Shown: positions 9,197 through 17,895, numbered from the stretch's first letter. The stretch: DNA of 64,000 nucleotides from JBHIYN01 sp041984235 (GCA_041984235.1 JBHIYN010000001.1:376608-440607); one strand, 5' to 3'. Numbers and translations: made by a program. Notes: a model not told the origin generated them from the letters alone.

Positions 9197-10315
9197 TCAG
9201 GCCGCCAGCGCGCCCGCCGCCGGGTGGTAGTCGTAGCCCAGCGCCTCGGCCACCGCCGCACAGGTGATGTGCCCGGCGTGCACGTTGAGCCCGTTGACGA
9301 GCCCCGCATCGTTGGCCAGCGCCTGCGCCGCGCCGTGGTCGGCGAGCGCAATGACGTAGGGCAGGGTGGCGTTGTTGAGCGCGAAGGTCGAGGTGCGCGG
9401 CACCGCTCCGGGCATGTTCGCCACGCAGTAGTGCACGATGCCGTCGACGACGAAGGTCGGCTCCTGGTGCGTGGTCGGGTGCGAGGTCTCGAAGCAGCCG
9501 CCCTGGTCGATGGCGACGTCGACCATGACCGCGCCGCGTTTCATCTGCCCCAGCATGTCGCGGGTGATCAGCTTGGGTGCGGCGGCGCCCGGGATCAGGA
9601 CCGCGCCGACCACGAGGTCGGCCTCGCGCAGCCATTGCTCGAGGCGATCGCGGGTGGAGTAGATGCCTTTCACGCGCCCGCGGTACTTGTCCTCCAGCGC
9701 GCGCAGGCGATCCAGCGAAACGTCGAACACCGAGACGTCGGCACCGAGGCCGGCGGCCATCTGCGCCGCGTTGTCGCCGACCACGCCGCCGCCGATCACG
9801 AGCACCTTGCCGGGCGCCACCCCGGGCACGCCGCCGAGCAGCACGCCGTTGCCGCCCTGGGCCATCTCCAGGCCGTGCGCGCCGGCCTGCACCGCGAGGC
9901 GGCCGGCGACCTCGCTCATCGGCGCCAGGAGGGGCAGTGCACCGTGGCGATCGGTGACCGTTTCGTAGGCGATGGCGGTGACGCCGGATTCGAGCAGCAG
10001 GCGCGCCTGTTCCGGGTCCGGCGCCAGGTGCAGGTAGGTGAACAGCACCTGGCCCTCGCGCAGGCGGCGGCATTCCGCGGGTTGCGGCTCCTTCACCTTG
10101 ACCACCATCTCGGCGCGCTCGAAGACCTCCTGCGCGGTGTCGGCGATGGTCGCCCCGGCGCGCGCGTAGTCGTCGTCGTGCATGCCGATGCCGGCGCCGG
10201 CCTCGCGCTCGACCAGCACCTGGTGGCCGTGATGGACCAGCTCGCGCACGCTGCCCGGGGTGAGGCCGACGCGGTACTCGTGATTCTTGATCTCGCGGGG
10301 GACGCCGATGAGCAT
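9197..10315 (-). CDS. ald: Alanine dehydrogenase (NAD-dependent)
   Basis: 372 residues, normal length. It catalyses reversible oxidative deamination of L-alanine to pyruvate and ammonium. All catalytic and substrate residues known for the family fall at the canonical positions: Arg15 (HEYRVGLTP), Lys75 (VKVKEP), His96 (TYLHLAPD) and Asp270 (VDVAIDQGG). The nucleotide-binding motif VIGGGVVGDNAA begins at about residue 173. The start has a strong Shine-Dalgarno (CCAGGAGGT). The divergent Lrp/AsnC-type regulator is the usual control partner of ald. Confidence 0.97.
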   Translation of the reverse strand: MLIGVPREIKNHEYRVGLTPGSVRELVHHGHQVLVEREAGAGIGMHDDDYARAGATIADTAQEVFERAEMVVKVKEPQPAECRRLREGQVLFTYLHLAPDPEQARLLLESGVTAIAYETVTDRHGALPLLAPMSEVAGRLAVQAGAHGLEMAQGGNGVLLGGVPGVAPGKVLVIGGGVVGDNAAQMAAGLGADVSVFDVSLDRLRALEDKYRGRVKGIYSTRDRLEQWLREADLVVGAVLIPGAAAPKLITRDMLGQMKRGAVMVDVAIDQGGCFETSHPTTHQEPTFVVDGIVHYCVANMPGAVPRTSTFALNNATLPYVIALADHGAAQALANDAGLVNGLNVHAGHITCAAVAEALGYDYHPAAGALAA

Positions 10316-10376
10316 GCTGGATACCTCCTGGGGCGGGTTGCGGGCCGCGGCAACGCGGGTTGCGGCTCGGATGTCT

Positions 10377-10404
10377 ACTGTAGCCCCGGGGCGGCGAAAT
10401 TAAA
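10377..10404 (-). promoter_or_regulatory. Possible ald promoter
   Basis: On the minus strand TTTAAT (10404-10399) and TACAGT (10382-10377) are separated by 16 bases, a weak sigma-70-like pair that would start transcription near 10370, about 55 bases before the ald ATG. The assignment rests on spacing and hexamers alone. Confidence 0.3.
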
Positions 10405-10433
10405 TTGCTTTGATCGCGTTGCGGGAGCAATCT

Positions 10434-10450
10434 TTCGCATATCATGCGAA
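10434..10450. promoter_or_regulatory. Inverted repeat in ald/lrp divergent region, probable Lrp/AsnC-type operator
   Basis: TTCGCAT-ATC-ATGCGAA is a perfect 7-bp inverted repeat with a 3-bp spacer. It sits upstream of the putative ald -35 and covers a possible TATCAT -10 (10440-10445) for the divergent regulator. That placement fits activation of ald plus autorepression. The binding protein is inferred from position. Confidence 0.5.
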
Positions 10451-10483
10451 GCTAGGTACTAAAAAAAGCGGAAAATTCAGTTC

Positions 10484-10945
10484 TTGAAGCTCGACGCCAC
10501 CGATCGCGCCATCCTCGCCGCACTGCAGGCCGATGGCCGCCTGTCGAACGTGGACCTGGCCGAGCGCGTACACCTGTCGCCGTCGGCCTGCCTGCGGCGC
10601 GTGCGCCTGCTCGAGGCCGGCGGGGTGATCGAGCGTTACACCATGATCGTCAGTGCCGACGCGGTCGGTATTCCCGGCAACGTGTTCGCCGAGATCACGC
10701 TGACCAGCCAGCAGCAGGTCGACCTCGACCGCTTCGAGGATGCCGTGCGTGCCGTGCCCGAGGTCATGGAGTGCTACCTGGTGACCGGCGAGTACGACTA
10801 CCTGCTGCGCGTGGTCGCGCGGGATACCGTCGACTACGAGCGCATCCACCACCAGTACCTGACCAAGCTGCCGGGGGTGGCGCGGGTCAAGAGCAGCTTC
10901 ACCCTGCGCACCGTGGCCAAGAAAACCGCCCTGCCGTTGCGCTGA
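10484..10945 (+). CDS. Lrp/AsnC family transcriptional regulator
   Basis: 153-residue feast/famine regulator. The N-terminal winged HTH (LSNVDLAERVHLSPSACLRR, about residues 20-39) is followed by the RAM/ligand domain ending in PGVARVKSSFTLRTVAKKT. Divergent from ald, with a perfect inverted repeat between them, so it probably senses an amino acid (alanine is the usual ligand at such loci) and controls ald and itself. The start is a TTG (10484) just before KLDATDRAIL, where homologues begin; there is no ATG alternative in frame nearby. Confidence 0.92.
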   Translation: MKLDATDRAILAALQADGRLSNVDLAERVHLSPSACLRRVRLLEAGGVIERYTMIVSADAVGIPGNVFAEITLTSQQQVDLDRFEDAVRAVPEVMECYLVTGEYDYLLRVVARDTVDYERIHHQYLTKLPGVARVKSSFTLRTVAKKTALPLR

Positions 10946-10953
10946 GCGGCGGC

Positions 10954-10982
10954 TTACCGCGGCGCGGCGCTTCGAGTAGAAT
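10954..10982 (+). promoter_or_regulatory. Possible promoter of the SRP RNA gene
   Basis: TTACCG (10954-10959) and TAGAAT (10977-10982) with a 17-base spacer would start transcription about 7-8 bases before the mature SRP RNA 5' end. The -10 is good, the -35 weak. Confidence 0.35.
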
Positions 10983-10996
10983 CGCCCGGTCTCAAT

Positions 10997-11106
10997 GGTG
11001 GCCGTGTCGGTCCCCTCGCGACGCGGCGCTGCAAACCCCGTCAGGCCCGGAAGGGAGCAGCGGTAGCAGTACCTGCGGGTGCCGGGGTGTGGCTGGCATG
11101 GCCGCC
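10997..11106 (+). ncRNA. ffs: Signal recognition particle RNA (4.5S, small bacterial type)
   Basis: About 110 bases that fold into the single 4.5S hairpin. The ends pair (GGTGGCC at 10997-11003 with GGCCGCC at 11100-11106). The apical domain-IV sequence is intact: GTCAGGCCCGGAAGGGAGCAG carries the GGAA tetraloop and the Ffh-binding symmetric and asymmetric internal loops. The RNA binds Ffh and directs co-translational targeting to FtsY/SecYEG. Position just upstream of dnaX is common in gammaproteobacteria. Confidence 0.94.
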
Positions 11107-11222
11107 GCCTTCATCCGGCGCGCCCCGCGCCTGCCGCCAGCGTGGCGCGGCGACTTGTGTAAACTGCATTTCATTGATCACAGCGCGCCCGGCCGGGGCG
11201 CCGCGCCGGTTTCCGAGAAGCG

Positions 11223-12938
11223 ATGAGCTACCAGGTACTCGCCCGTAAGTGGCGACCGAAAAATTTCGCCGAGGTCATCGGCCAGGGGCACGTCCTGAAA
11301 GCGCTGATCAACGCGCTCGACGGGGATCGCCTGCACCACGCCTACCTCTTTACCGGCACCCGCGGCGTCGGCAAGACCACGCTCGCGCGGGTGTTCGCCA
11401 AGGCGCTCAACTGCGAGCAGGGCGTCAGCAGCGCGCCGTGCGGGACCTGCAGCGCGTGTGAGGAGATCGACGGCGGCCGCTTCGTGGATCTCATCGAGGT
11501 CGACGCCGCCTCGCGCACCAAGGTCGACGAGACCCGCGAGCTGCTCGACAACGTGCAGTACGCACCGACCCGCGCACGCTACAAGGTGTACCTCATCGAC
11601 GAGGTGCACATGTTCTCCAACCACAGCTTCAACGCCCTGCTGAAGACGCTCGAGGAGCCACCGCCGCACGTCAAGTTCCTGCTCGCGACGACCGACCCCA
11701 AGAAGCTGCCGGTGACCATCCTGTCACGCTGCCTGCAGTTCAACCTGACGCGGCTGGGGCCGGCGCAGATCGCCGAGCACCTGGCCACCGTGCTCGGCGC
11801 CGAGGGCATCGAGTTCGAGCCGCAGGCGCTGGACCTCATTGCCGAGGCCGCGGCCGGTAGTGTGCGCGACGCGCTCAGCCTGCTCGACCAGGCGATTGCT
11901 CACGGTGCCGGGCGCATCGGCGCCGGCGAAGTCGCGCTGATGCTGGGCACGGTCGATCGTGACCGGGTGCTCAAGCTGCTCGACGCGCTCGCCGCCGGCG
12001 ATGCGCATGCGCTCATCGAACGCGCGCGCGGCCTGGCCGACTTCGTGCCGGACTACGCCCAGGTGCTGGGCGAGATGCTGTCGCTGCTGCGCCGGGTGGC
12101 GGTGGTGCACGCGCTGGAAAACGAGGGCGCCGAACTCGAGAGCGATGCGCGCGTGGTCGAGCTCGCCACGCGCATCGCGCCGGACGAATGCCAGCTCTTC
12201 TACCAGATTGCCCTGCACGGCCGGCGCGACCTGCCGCTGGCGCCGGAGCCGGAATCGGGCTTCGAGATGTGCTTGCTGCGCATGCATGCCTTTCGTCCGG
12301 CCACGCCGCCGGCGGCGACCGCGGGCAGTGATGCCGGTTCGAGCCGGGGTACGGGTGTCGTGCCGGCGGCGGCTGCCGGCAGCGCCGGGCACGCCGCACC
12401 GGTCGCCGGCGCCGCATCCAGCACCGTCGCTGGCACGACGCCGGAGCCGCCGCGTGTGGCGTCCCGGGCAACGGTCGACGCGGCGCCCGCGGAGGCTGCG
12501 GCACCCGCGGCTGCACCCGACGTCGCAGACGAGACGCCGCCGCCCGCGCCGCAAGCCCTGCCGGAGACTTTCGACTGGGGCCAGGTGGTCGAGGAGCTCG
12601 GCGTGGTCGGCCTCGCGCGCGAGCTCGCCCGCAACAGTGCGGTCGCCGCGCGCGACGGCACGCGTATCGAGCTCGTGGTTTCGCCGCAGTTCGAGAAGCT
12701 GGCCCAGCGCCGGCATGTCGAGACGCTGCAGGCGGCGTTGGCCGGGCGTTACGGACAGGACTTCCATCTCAGCGTGCGCACCGCCGAGGACTCCGGCCTG
12801 ATGACGCCCAGCGAGCAGCGCAGCGCGGCCGCCGAGCAGCGCCAGCGCGAGGCCGAGGCCGAGATCGAGAGCGACCCCAACGTGCGCGCACTGCGCGACA
12901 ATTTCGGCGCCACCATCGAGGATGTCTCGGCGCGCTGA
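11223..12938 (+). CDS. dnaX: DNA polymerase III subunit gamma/tau
   Basis: 571-residue clamp-loader ATPase. Walker A GTRGVGKTT (45-53), the zinc-binding cysteines C64, C73, C76 and C79, the DEVH Walker B (126-129) and the SRC motif with arginine finger (168-170) are all present. A proline/alanine-rich linker (about 360-440) joins domain III to a C-terminal tau domain for polymerase and helicase contacts. I see no A-rich slippery heptamer in the linker, so a frameshifted gamma form like that of E. coli is not supported. It leads a dnaX-ybaB-recR cluster. Confidence 0.96.
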   Translation: MSYQVLARKWRPKNFAEVIGQGHVLKALINALDGDRLHHAYLFTGTRGVGKTTLARVFAKALNCEQGVSSAPCGTCSACEEIDGGRFVDLIEVDAASRTKVDETRELLDNVQYAPTRARYKVYLIDEVHMFSNHSFNALLKTLEEPPPHVKFLLATTDPKKLPVTILSRCLQFNLTRLGPAQIAEHLATVLGAEGIEFEPQALDLIAEAAAGSVRDALSLLDQAIAHGAGRIGAGEVALMLGTVDRDRVLKLLDALAAGDAHALIERARGLADFVPDYAQVLGEMLSLLRRVAVVHALENEGAELESDARVVELATRIAPDECQLFYQIALHGRRDLPLAPEPESGFEMCLLRMHAFRPATPPAATAGSDAGSSRGTGVVPAAAAGSAGHAAPVAGAASSTVAGTTPEPPRVASRATVDAAPAEAAAPAAAPDVADETPPPAPQALPETFDWGQVVEELGVVGLARELARNSAVAARDGTRIELVVSPQFEKLAQRRHVETLQAALAGRYGQDFHLSVRTAEDSGLMTPSEQRSAAAEQRQREAEAEIESDPNVRALRDNFGATIEDVSAR

Positions 12939-12982
12939 GCCGGCCGCGGGCATTCGCAGCAAGCAGGAGAACGACCATCGAC

Positions 12983-13306
12983 ATGAAAGGCGGACTGGGC
13001 AACCTGATGAAGCAGGCGCAGAAGGTGCAGGCCGAGATGCAGCGCCTGCAGGAAGAGATCGCCAGCGCCGAGGTCACCGGCGAGGCCGGCGGCGGCATGG
13101 TCAGGGTGACCATGACCGGGCGCCACGACGTGCGCCAGGTGAGCATCGACCCGGCGCTTATGAACGACGATCGCGGCATGCTCGAGGATTTGATCGCGGC
13201 GGCCATGAACGACGCCAACCGTCGCGTGGAGGCCCTGAGCAAGGAAAAGATGGCCGGCGTCACCGCCGGCATCGACCTGCCGCCGGGCATCAAGCTGCCG
13301 TTCTGA
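12983..13306 (+). CDS. ybaB: YbaB/EbfC family nucleoid-associated protein
   Basis: 107-residue small DNA-binding protein with the family start KGGLGNLMKQAQKVQAEMQR and the core VTGEAGGGMVRVTMTGRHDV. Homologues form tweezer-like dimers that bind DNA with little sequence specificity. It lies between dnaX and recR, the standard location. ATG chosen; an AGCAGGAGAA ribosome site lies upstream. Confidence 0.93.
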   Translation: MKGGLGNLMKQAQKVQAEMQRLQEEIASAEVTGEAGGGMVRVTMTGRHDVRQVSIDPALMNDDRGMLEDLIAAAMNDANRRVEALSKEKMAGVTAGIDLPPGIKLPF

Positions 13307-13325
13307 GCCGCTCGCGTCGCCGGCC

Positions 13326-13922
13326 GTGAATCCGTCGCCCCTGCTGGCCGAGCTGATCAGCGCCCTGCAGTTCCTGCCGGGTGTCGGGCCGAAGTCGGCG
13401 CAGCGCATCGCGTTCCACCTGCTCGAGCAGCACCGCGACAAGGCGCGCCGCCTGGCCGAGGTCATGCAGCGCGCCGCGGATCGCATCGGCCAGTGTGCGA
13501 GCTGTCGCACCTTCACCGAGCACGAGGTGTGCGAGCTGTGCGCCAGCGCCGCGCGTGACGCCAGCCTGGTGTGCGTAGTCGAGAGCCCGCTGGACGTCGC
13601 CGCCATCGAGCAGGCGTCGGATTACCGCGGCCGCTACTTCGTCCTGCTCGGGCGGCTGTCGCCGATCGACGGCGTGACGCCGGCGACGCTCGGCATGCCG
13701 GCACTGGAGCAGCGCCTGCGTGGCGGCGAGGTCGGCGAGCTGATCGTGGCGACCGGCACGACCATGGAAGGCGAGGCCACCGCGCACTATCTCAAGGACA
13801 TGGCGCAACGCGCCGGCGTACGCGCCACGCGCATCGCGCACGGCGTGCCGGTCGGCGGCGATCTCGAGTTCGTCGACGGCTCGACGCTGTCGCACGCCCT
13901 GGCCGGGCGTCACGATTACTGA
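13326..13922 (+). CDS. recR: Recombination mediator RecR
   Basis: 198 residues, normal length, GTG start. The helix-hairpin-helix (LPGVGPKSAQRIAFHLL), the C4 zinc motif (C57, C60, C69, C72) and the Toprim domain (VVESPLDVAAIEQ) are in order. RecR works with RecF and RecO to load RecA onto SSB-coated gaps. It ends 11 bases before orn. Confidence 0.95.
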   Translation: MNPSPLLAELISALQFLPGVGPKSAQRIAFHLLEQHRDKARRLAEVMQRAADRIGQCASCRTFTEHEVCELCASAARDASLVCVVESPLDVAAIEQASDYRGRYFVLLGRLSPIDGVTPATLGMPALEQRLRGGEVGELIVATGTTMEGEATAHYLKDMAQRAGVRATRIAHGVPVGGDLEFVDGSTLSHALAGRHDY

Positions 13923-13933
13923 GGACGCGAGCG

Positions 13934-14488
13934 ATGGAATTTTCGCAGGACAACCTGGTCTGGATCGATCTCGAGATGACCGGGCTGGAGCCGGAGCAGG
14001 ACGTCATCATCGAGATCGCGACCATCGTCACCGACGCGCAGCTCGATAACGCCCTGGAAGGGCCGACGCTGGCCATTCACCAGGACGATGCGCGCCTCGC
14101 GGCGATGGACGAATGGAACACGCGTCAGCACGGCCAGTCCGGTCTCACCGAGCGCGTGCGCCGGAGCACGATCACCACCGCCGATGCCGAGGCACAGACG
14201 CTCGCCTTCCTGCGCCAGTGGGTGCCGGAACGCGCCTCGCCCATGTGTGGCAACAGCATCTGCCAGGACCGCCGCTTCCTCTATCGCTACATGCCGGCGC
14301 TGGCGGAGTTCTTCCACTACCGCAATCTCGACGTCAGCACGCTCAAGGAGCTCGCGCGGCGCTGGGCGCCGGCGCTGGCCGCTTACGAGAAGCAGGGCAG
14401 TCACCTTGCGCTGGACGACATCCGCGATTCCATCGGTGAGCTCAAGCACTACCGCAGCCATTTCCTCAGGCTGCCGCCCGCGGACTGA
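13934..14488 (+). CDS. orn: Oligoribonuclease
   Basis: 184-residue DEDDh 3'-5' exonuclease that degrades 2-5 nt RNAs, including pGpG. Metal-binding residues Asp12 and Glu14 (WIDLEMTG), Asp112 (ICQDRRFLYRYM), His157 (GSHLALDD) and Asp162 are in the expected places. The ATG at 13934 follows directly after recR and precedes the first conserved residues; the frame remains open upstream inside recR, which is a shadow. Confidence 0.96.
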   Translation: MEFSQDNLVWIDLEMTGLEPEQDVIIEIATIVTDAQLDNALEGPTLAIHQDDARLAAMDEWNTRQHGQSGLTERVRRSTITTADAEAQTLAFLRQWVPERASPMCGNSICQDRRFLYRYMPALAEFFHYRNLDVSTLKELARRWAPALAAYEKQGSHLALDDIRDSIGELKHYRSHFLRLPPAD

Positions 14489-14491
14489 AGC

Positions 14492-15970
14492 GTGCGCACC
14501 ACGGCGCTCTACGACGCCGCGGCGACGCGTGCGCTCGACCGCGTGGCGATCGACGACTTCGGCATCGCCGGGATCGATCTCATGCAGCGTGCCGGGCAGG
14601 CCGCGTTCGATGCCCTGCGGCAGCGTTACCCTGACACGCGCCGCGTGATCGCCGTGTGCGGCACCGGCAACAACGGCGGCGACGGCTTCGTCGTTGCGCG
14701 CCTCGCGCACGAGGCCGGCCTGGCCGCGCAGGTGCACGTCGTCGGCGACATGGCGCGCGTGGCCGGTGACGCCCGGACCTGCCTCGACGCGGCGGCCGCC
14801 GCGGGCCTCGTCCCCGCGGCGCTGGCGGATACACTGCAGCCGGGCGACGTGATCGTCGACGCGCTGTTCGGCACCGGTCTCGACCGCGAGGTCGGCGGCG
14901 CAGCGGCCGCGGCGATCGACTGGATCAACGCCAGTGGCCGCTCGGTGCTGGCCATCGACCTGCCCTCCGGACTCGATGCCGGCAGCGGGCGCGTGCTGGG
15001 CAGCGCGGTGCGGGCTGACCTGACGGTGACCTTCATCGGGCTCAAGCAGGGACTGCTCACCGGTGCCGCGCCGGCGCTGTGTGGCGAGATCGTGTTCGCC
15101 GGGCTGGGCCTGCCGCCGGCCTGCCGCGAGCGGGTCGCGGCGACCGCGCGCCGCCTCGACTACGACGGCGTGCGTTCGGCGCTGGCGCCACGTGCGCGCA
15201 CGGCGCACAAGGGTGAGTTCGGCCACGTGCTGGTGATCGGCGGCGCCCCGGGCTATGCCGGCGCGGCACGCATGGCCGCGGAAGCGGCGGCGCGCAGCGG
15301 CGCCGGTCTCGTCTCGCTCGCTACCCATCCCGCGCACGCCGCGTTGATCGCGGCCAACCGCCCCGAAATCATGGTCCACGGTGTGAGCGATGGCGCGGCG
15401 CTGCGCCGCCTCGCGGCGCGCGCCAGTGTCATCGCCATCGGCCCCGGTCTCGGCCAGGCCCCGTGGGCGCGCGAGCTGTTCGCCGCGGTCCGCGAGCTGA
15501 ACCTGCCGCAGGTGGTCGACGCCGACGGACTCAACCTGCTGGCCGCGGATCCGGAGCCGCACGCGGCGCGTGTGCTGACGCCACATCCCGGCGAAGCCGC
15601 GCGCCTGCTCGACACCACCAGTGCGGTCGTGCAGCGCGATCGCTTCGGCGCCGTCCGCGCGCTGTGCGAGCGCTACGGCGGCGTCGCCCTGCTCAAGGGC
15701 GCCGGTACGCTGGTGCAGACTGCCGGCGAGCTGCCGGTGGTTATCGCGGGTGGCAACCCCGGCATGGCCTCGGGCGGCATGGGCGACGTGCTCACCGGGA
15801 TCGTCGCCGGATTCCTGGCGCAGCATTTCGCGCCGCTGGAGGCTGCCGCGGTGGGCGCCTGCGTGCATGCCGAGGCGGCCGACCGGGCCGCCGCTGCCGG
15901 CGGCGAGCGCGGCCTGCTCGCCGGTGACGTGCTCGACTACCTGCGCGCCGCGGTCAATCCGGCACCGTGA
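14492..15970 (+). CDS. nnr: Bifunctional NAD(P)H-hydrate epimerase / ADP-dependent NAD(P)H-hydrate dehydratase
   Basis: 492-residue metabolite-repair fusion that epimerises and dehydrates damaged NAD(P)HX. The N-terminal YjeF_N epimerase domain has GTGNNGGDGF (57-66) and the substrate loop AIDLPSGLDAGSG. The C-terminal ribokinase-like dehydratase has GHVLVIGGAPGYAGA and NPGMASGGMGDVLTG (about 422-436). GTG start three bases after orn; it overlaps tsaE by 4 bases (GTGA). Confidence 0.95.
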   Translation: MRTTALYDAAATRALDRVAIDDFGIAGIDLMQRAGQAAFDALRQRYPDTRRVIAVCGTGNNGGDGFVVARLAHEAGLAAQVHVVGDMARVAGDARTCLDAAAAAGLVPAALADTLQPGDVIVDALFGTGLDREVGGAAAAAIDWINASGRSVLAIDLPSGLDAGSGRVLGSAVRADLTVTFIGLKQGLLTGAAPALCGEIVFAGLGLPPACRERVAATARRLDYDGVRSALAPRARTAHKGEFGHVLVIGGAPGYAGAARMAAEAAARSGAGLVSLATHPAHAALIAANRPEIMVHGVSDGAALRRLAARASVIAIGPGLGQAPWARELFAAVRELNLPQVVDADGLNLLAADPEPHAARVLTPHPGEAARLLDTTSAVVQRDRFGAVRALCERYGGVALLKGAGTLVQTAGELPVVIAGGNPGMASGGMGDVLTGIVAGFLAQHFAPLEAAAVGACVHAEAADRAAAAGGERGLLAGDVLDYLRAAVNPAP

Positions 15971-16449
15971 GCGGCGCCCGCGTCGACACCGTCGTCGCCG
16001 ACGCGGCGGCCATGGAAGCGCTCGCCGCACGCGTTGCGCGCGCCGCGCCGCGCGGGCTGGTCATCCACCTGCGCGGGCCGCTGGCCGCCGGCAAGACGAC
16101 CTTCGCTCGCGGCTACCTGCGCGCACTCGGCCACCACGGTGCGGTCAAGAGTCCGACCTTCACCCTGGTCGAGTCCTATGTCCTGCCGGGCGTGCGCGTG
16201 CACCACTTCGATCTCTACCGGCTGGGGGCGCCGGACGAGCTGGAATTCATCGGCATCGACGAGTACTTCGACGGCGCCGACGTGCTGGTCGAGTGGCCCG
16301 AGCGCGGCGCCGGCATCCTGCCGCCCGCCGACCTCGAGATCGCCATCGCGATCGACGGTCCGCGTCGCGGGGTCGGCATAACGGGACGGGGAGGGGCCGG
16401 TGATGAGATCGTTTTTAGCTTATCAAAAACAATAAAATCAACAGGTTGA
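15967..16449 (+). CDS. tsaE: tRNA threonylcarbamoyladenosine biosynthesis ATPase TsaE
   Basis: 160 residues. Walker A GPLAAGKTT (37-45), the SPTFTLVE and HHFDLYRLG motifs and EWPERG are diagnostic. TsaE is the ATPase of the TsaBDE complex that makes t6A37. GTG start overlaps the nnr stop. The last dozen codons (tail FSLSKTIKSTG) run into strongly AT-rich DNA unlike the rest of the gene, so the natural C-terminus may have been altered there. Confidence 0.93.
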   Translation: MSGARVDTVVADAAAMEALAARVARAAPRGLVIHLRGPLAAGKTTFARGYLRALGHHGAVKSPTFTLVESYVLPGVRVHHFDLYRLGAPDELEFIGIDEYFDGADVLVEWPERGAGILPPADLEIAIAIDGPRRGVGITGRGGAGDEIVFSLSKTIKSTG

Positions 16450-16532
16450 AAAAATATAGTGATAAATACTTGAATAGTCGGGGGTAAATTGCCCAAAATA
16501 GGGAAAAGCACTGAGAAATACTTCGTAAGCCC
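16404..16532. other. AT-rich pocket spanning tsaE 3' end and amiB leader
   Basis: About 130 bases rich in A/T runs (for example GTTTTTAGCTTATCAAAAAC and AAAAAATATAGTGATAAA) in a sequence that is otherwise dominated by G and C. It contains the last tsaE codons and the 83-base gap before amiB. It probably holds the amiB promoter, but I could not pick one convincing -35/-10 pair. Confidence 0.5.
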
Positions 16533-17870
16533 ATGCGCAGGCTCGCTTTTCTCGTCCTGTTTCTCCTCGCAAGCCTGGCCCAGGCGGCGGAGATCAAGAC
16601 CATCCGCACGTGGTCCGAGCCGCCGCGCACGCGGGTCGTGTTCGATCTCACCGAGCGCGTCGATTACGCCGTGTTCACCATGCGCAACCCGGATCGGGTG
16701 GTGATCGATTTCCGCGGCACCAGCGCGCGTCGCGCGCTGACCCTGCCGCCGGCACGCAGTGACAATCTGCGGCGCCTGCGGCACGCGCGGCGCGGCGCGG
16801 ACGGCCTGCGCGTCGTGCTCGACCTGGAGCGTCCGGTCGCGGTGGCCGATTCGCTGCTCGAGCCCAACCGCGAGTACGGTTACCGCGTGGTACTCGATCT
16901 CACCGGCGACGGCGCCCCGCGCCGTGCCAGCGACGCCGCCAAACGCCCCGAGGCGCTGGCCGGGGCGCCCGCCGCGCCACCGCCGGTACGGGCAGTCGCG
17001 GTCAAGGCGGCGCCGGCGCCGCTGCGCGACGTGGTGGTCGCCATCGATCCCGGACATGGCGGGCAGGACGTCGGCGCAATCGGCCCCAGTGGCGTCTACG
17101 AGAAGGACATCACCCTGGCCGTGGCGCGCGAGCTGAAGGCCCTGATCGACGCGCGTCCCGGCATGCGCGCGGTGCTGACCCGTGAGAGCGACCGCTATCT
17201 CAAGCTGCGCGAGCGCATGGATCGCGCACGCGAGCATCGTGCGGATCTCTTCATCTCCGTGCATGCCGACGCCTTTCGCGATCGTCGCGTGCAGGGCTCG
17301 TCGGTCTACGTGCTGTCGCAGCGCGGCGCCAGCAGCGAAGCGGCGAAATGGCTGGCCGACAACGAGAACGCGGCCGACCTGATCGGCGGTGTGTCGCTGG
17401 ACGACAAGGACGCGATCCTGAAATCGGTACTCCTGGACCTGTCGCAGACCGCTTCGATCGAGGCCAGCATCGATCTCGGCAAGCACGTGCTCGAGGCCCT
17501 GCGTCGACTCGGTCCGGTGCACAAGAAGCAGGTTCAGCATGCCGGGTTCATGGTGCTGAAATCACCCGACATCCCGTCCATCCTGGTCGAGACCGCGTTC
17601 ATCTCCAACCCGACCGAGGAGAAGCGCCTGCGCAACCAGGGGTTCCGCCGCAAGCTCGCCGGCGCCCTGCTCGACGGTGTCGCCGATTACTTCGACAACA
17701 ACCCGCCGCCGGGCACGCGCATTGCGGCCAATCGCCAGCATCGCGTGGCGCGCGGCGACACCCTGTCCGGCATCGCCAGCCGCTACGCGGTGACCATCAG
17801 CTCGCTCAAGCTCGCCAACAACCTGTCCTCGGAGATGGTGCGCGCGGGCGAGGTGCTGACCATCCCCTGA
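16533..17870 (+). CDS. amiB: N-acetylmuramoyl-L-alanine amidase AmiB type (AMIN, Amidase_3, LysM)
   Basis: 445-residue periplasmic cell-wall amidase that splits septal peptidoglycan. A Sec signal (MRRLAFLVLFLLASLAQA) is followed by an AMIN domain (about 20-125), a proline/alanine linker, and the zinc amidase with AIDPGHGGQDVGAIG (His175), Glu190 (VYEKDIT), SVHADAF and ETAFISNPTEE. A LysM domain (about 402-445, HRVARGDTLSGIASRYAVT) closes it. The LysM-tailed form at the tsaE-mutL locus matches AmiB of pseudomonads. Activation by EnvC/NlpD-type factors is family knowledge. Confidence 0.95.
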   Translation: MRRLAFLVLFLLASLAQAAEIKTIRTWSEPPRTRVVFDLTERVDYAVFTMRNPDRVVIDFRGTSARRALTLPPARSDNLRRLRHARRGADGLRVVLDLERPVAVADSLLEPNREYGYRVVLDLTGDGAPRRASDAAKRPEALAGAPAAPPPVRAVAVKAAPAPLRDVVVAIDPGHGGQDVGAIGPSGVYEKDITLAVARELKALIDARPGMRAVLTRESDRYLKLRERMDRAREHRADLFISVHADAFRDRRVQGSSVYVLSQRGASSEAAKWLADNENAADLIGGVSLDDKDAILKSVLLDLSQTASIEASIDLGKHVLEALRRLGPVHKKQVQHAGFMVLKSPDIPSILVETAFISNPTEEKRLRNQGFRRKLAGALLDGVADYFDNNPPPGTRIAANRQHRVARGDTLSGIASRYAVTISSLKLANNLSSEMVRAGEVLTIP

Positions 17871-17895
17871 GCCGTTCCGCGCGGCGCGGCTTAGA

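Noticed and set aside
11223..12938. Programmed -1 frameshift in dnaX
   Set aside because: No A-rich slippery heptamer with a downstream hairpin in the linker region.
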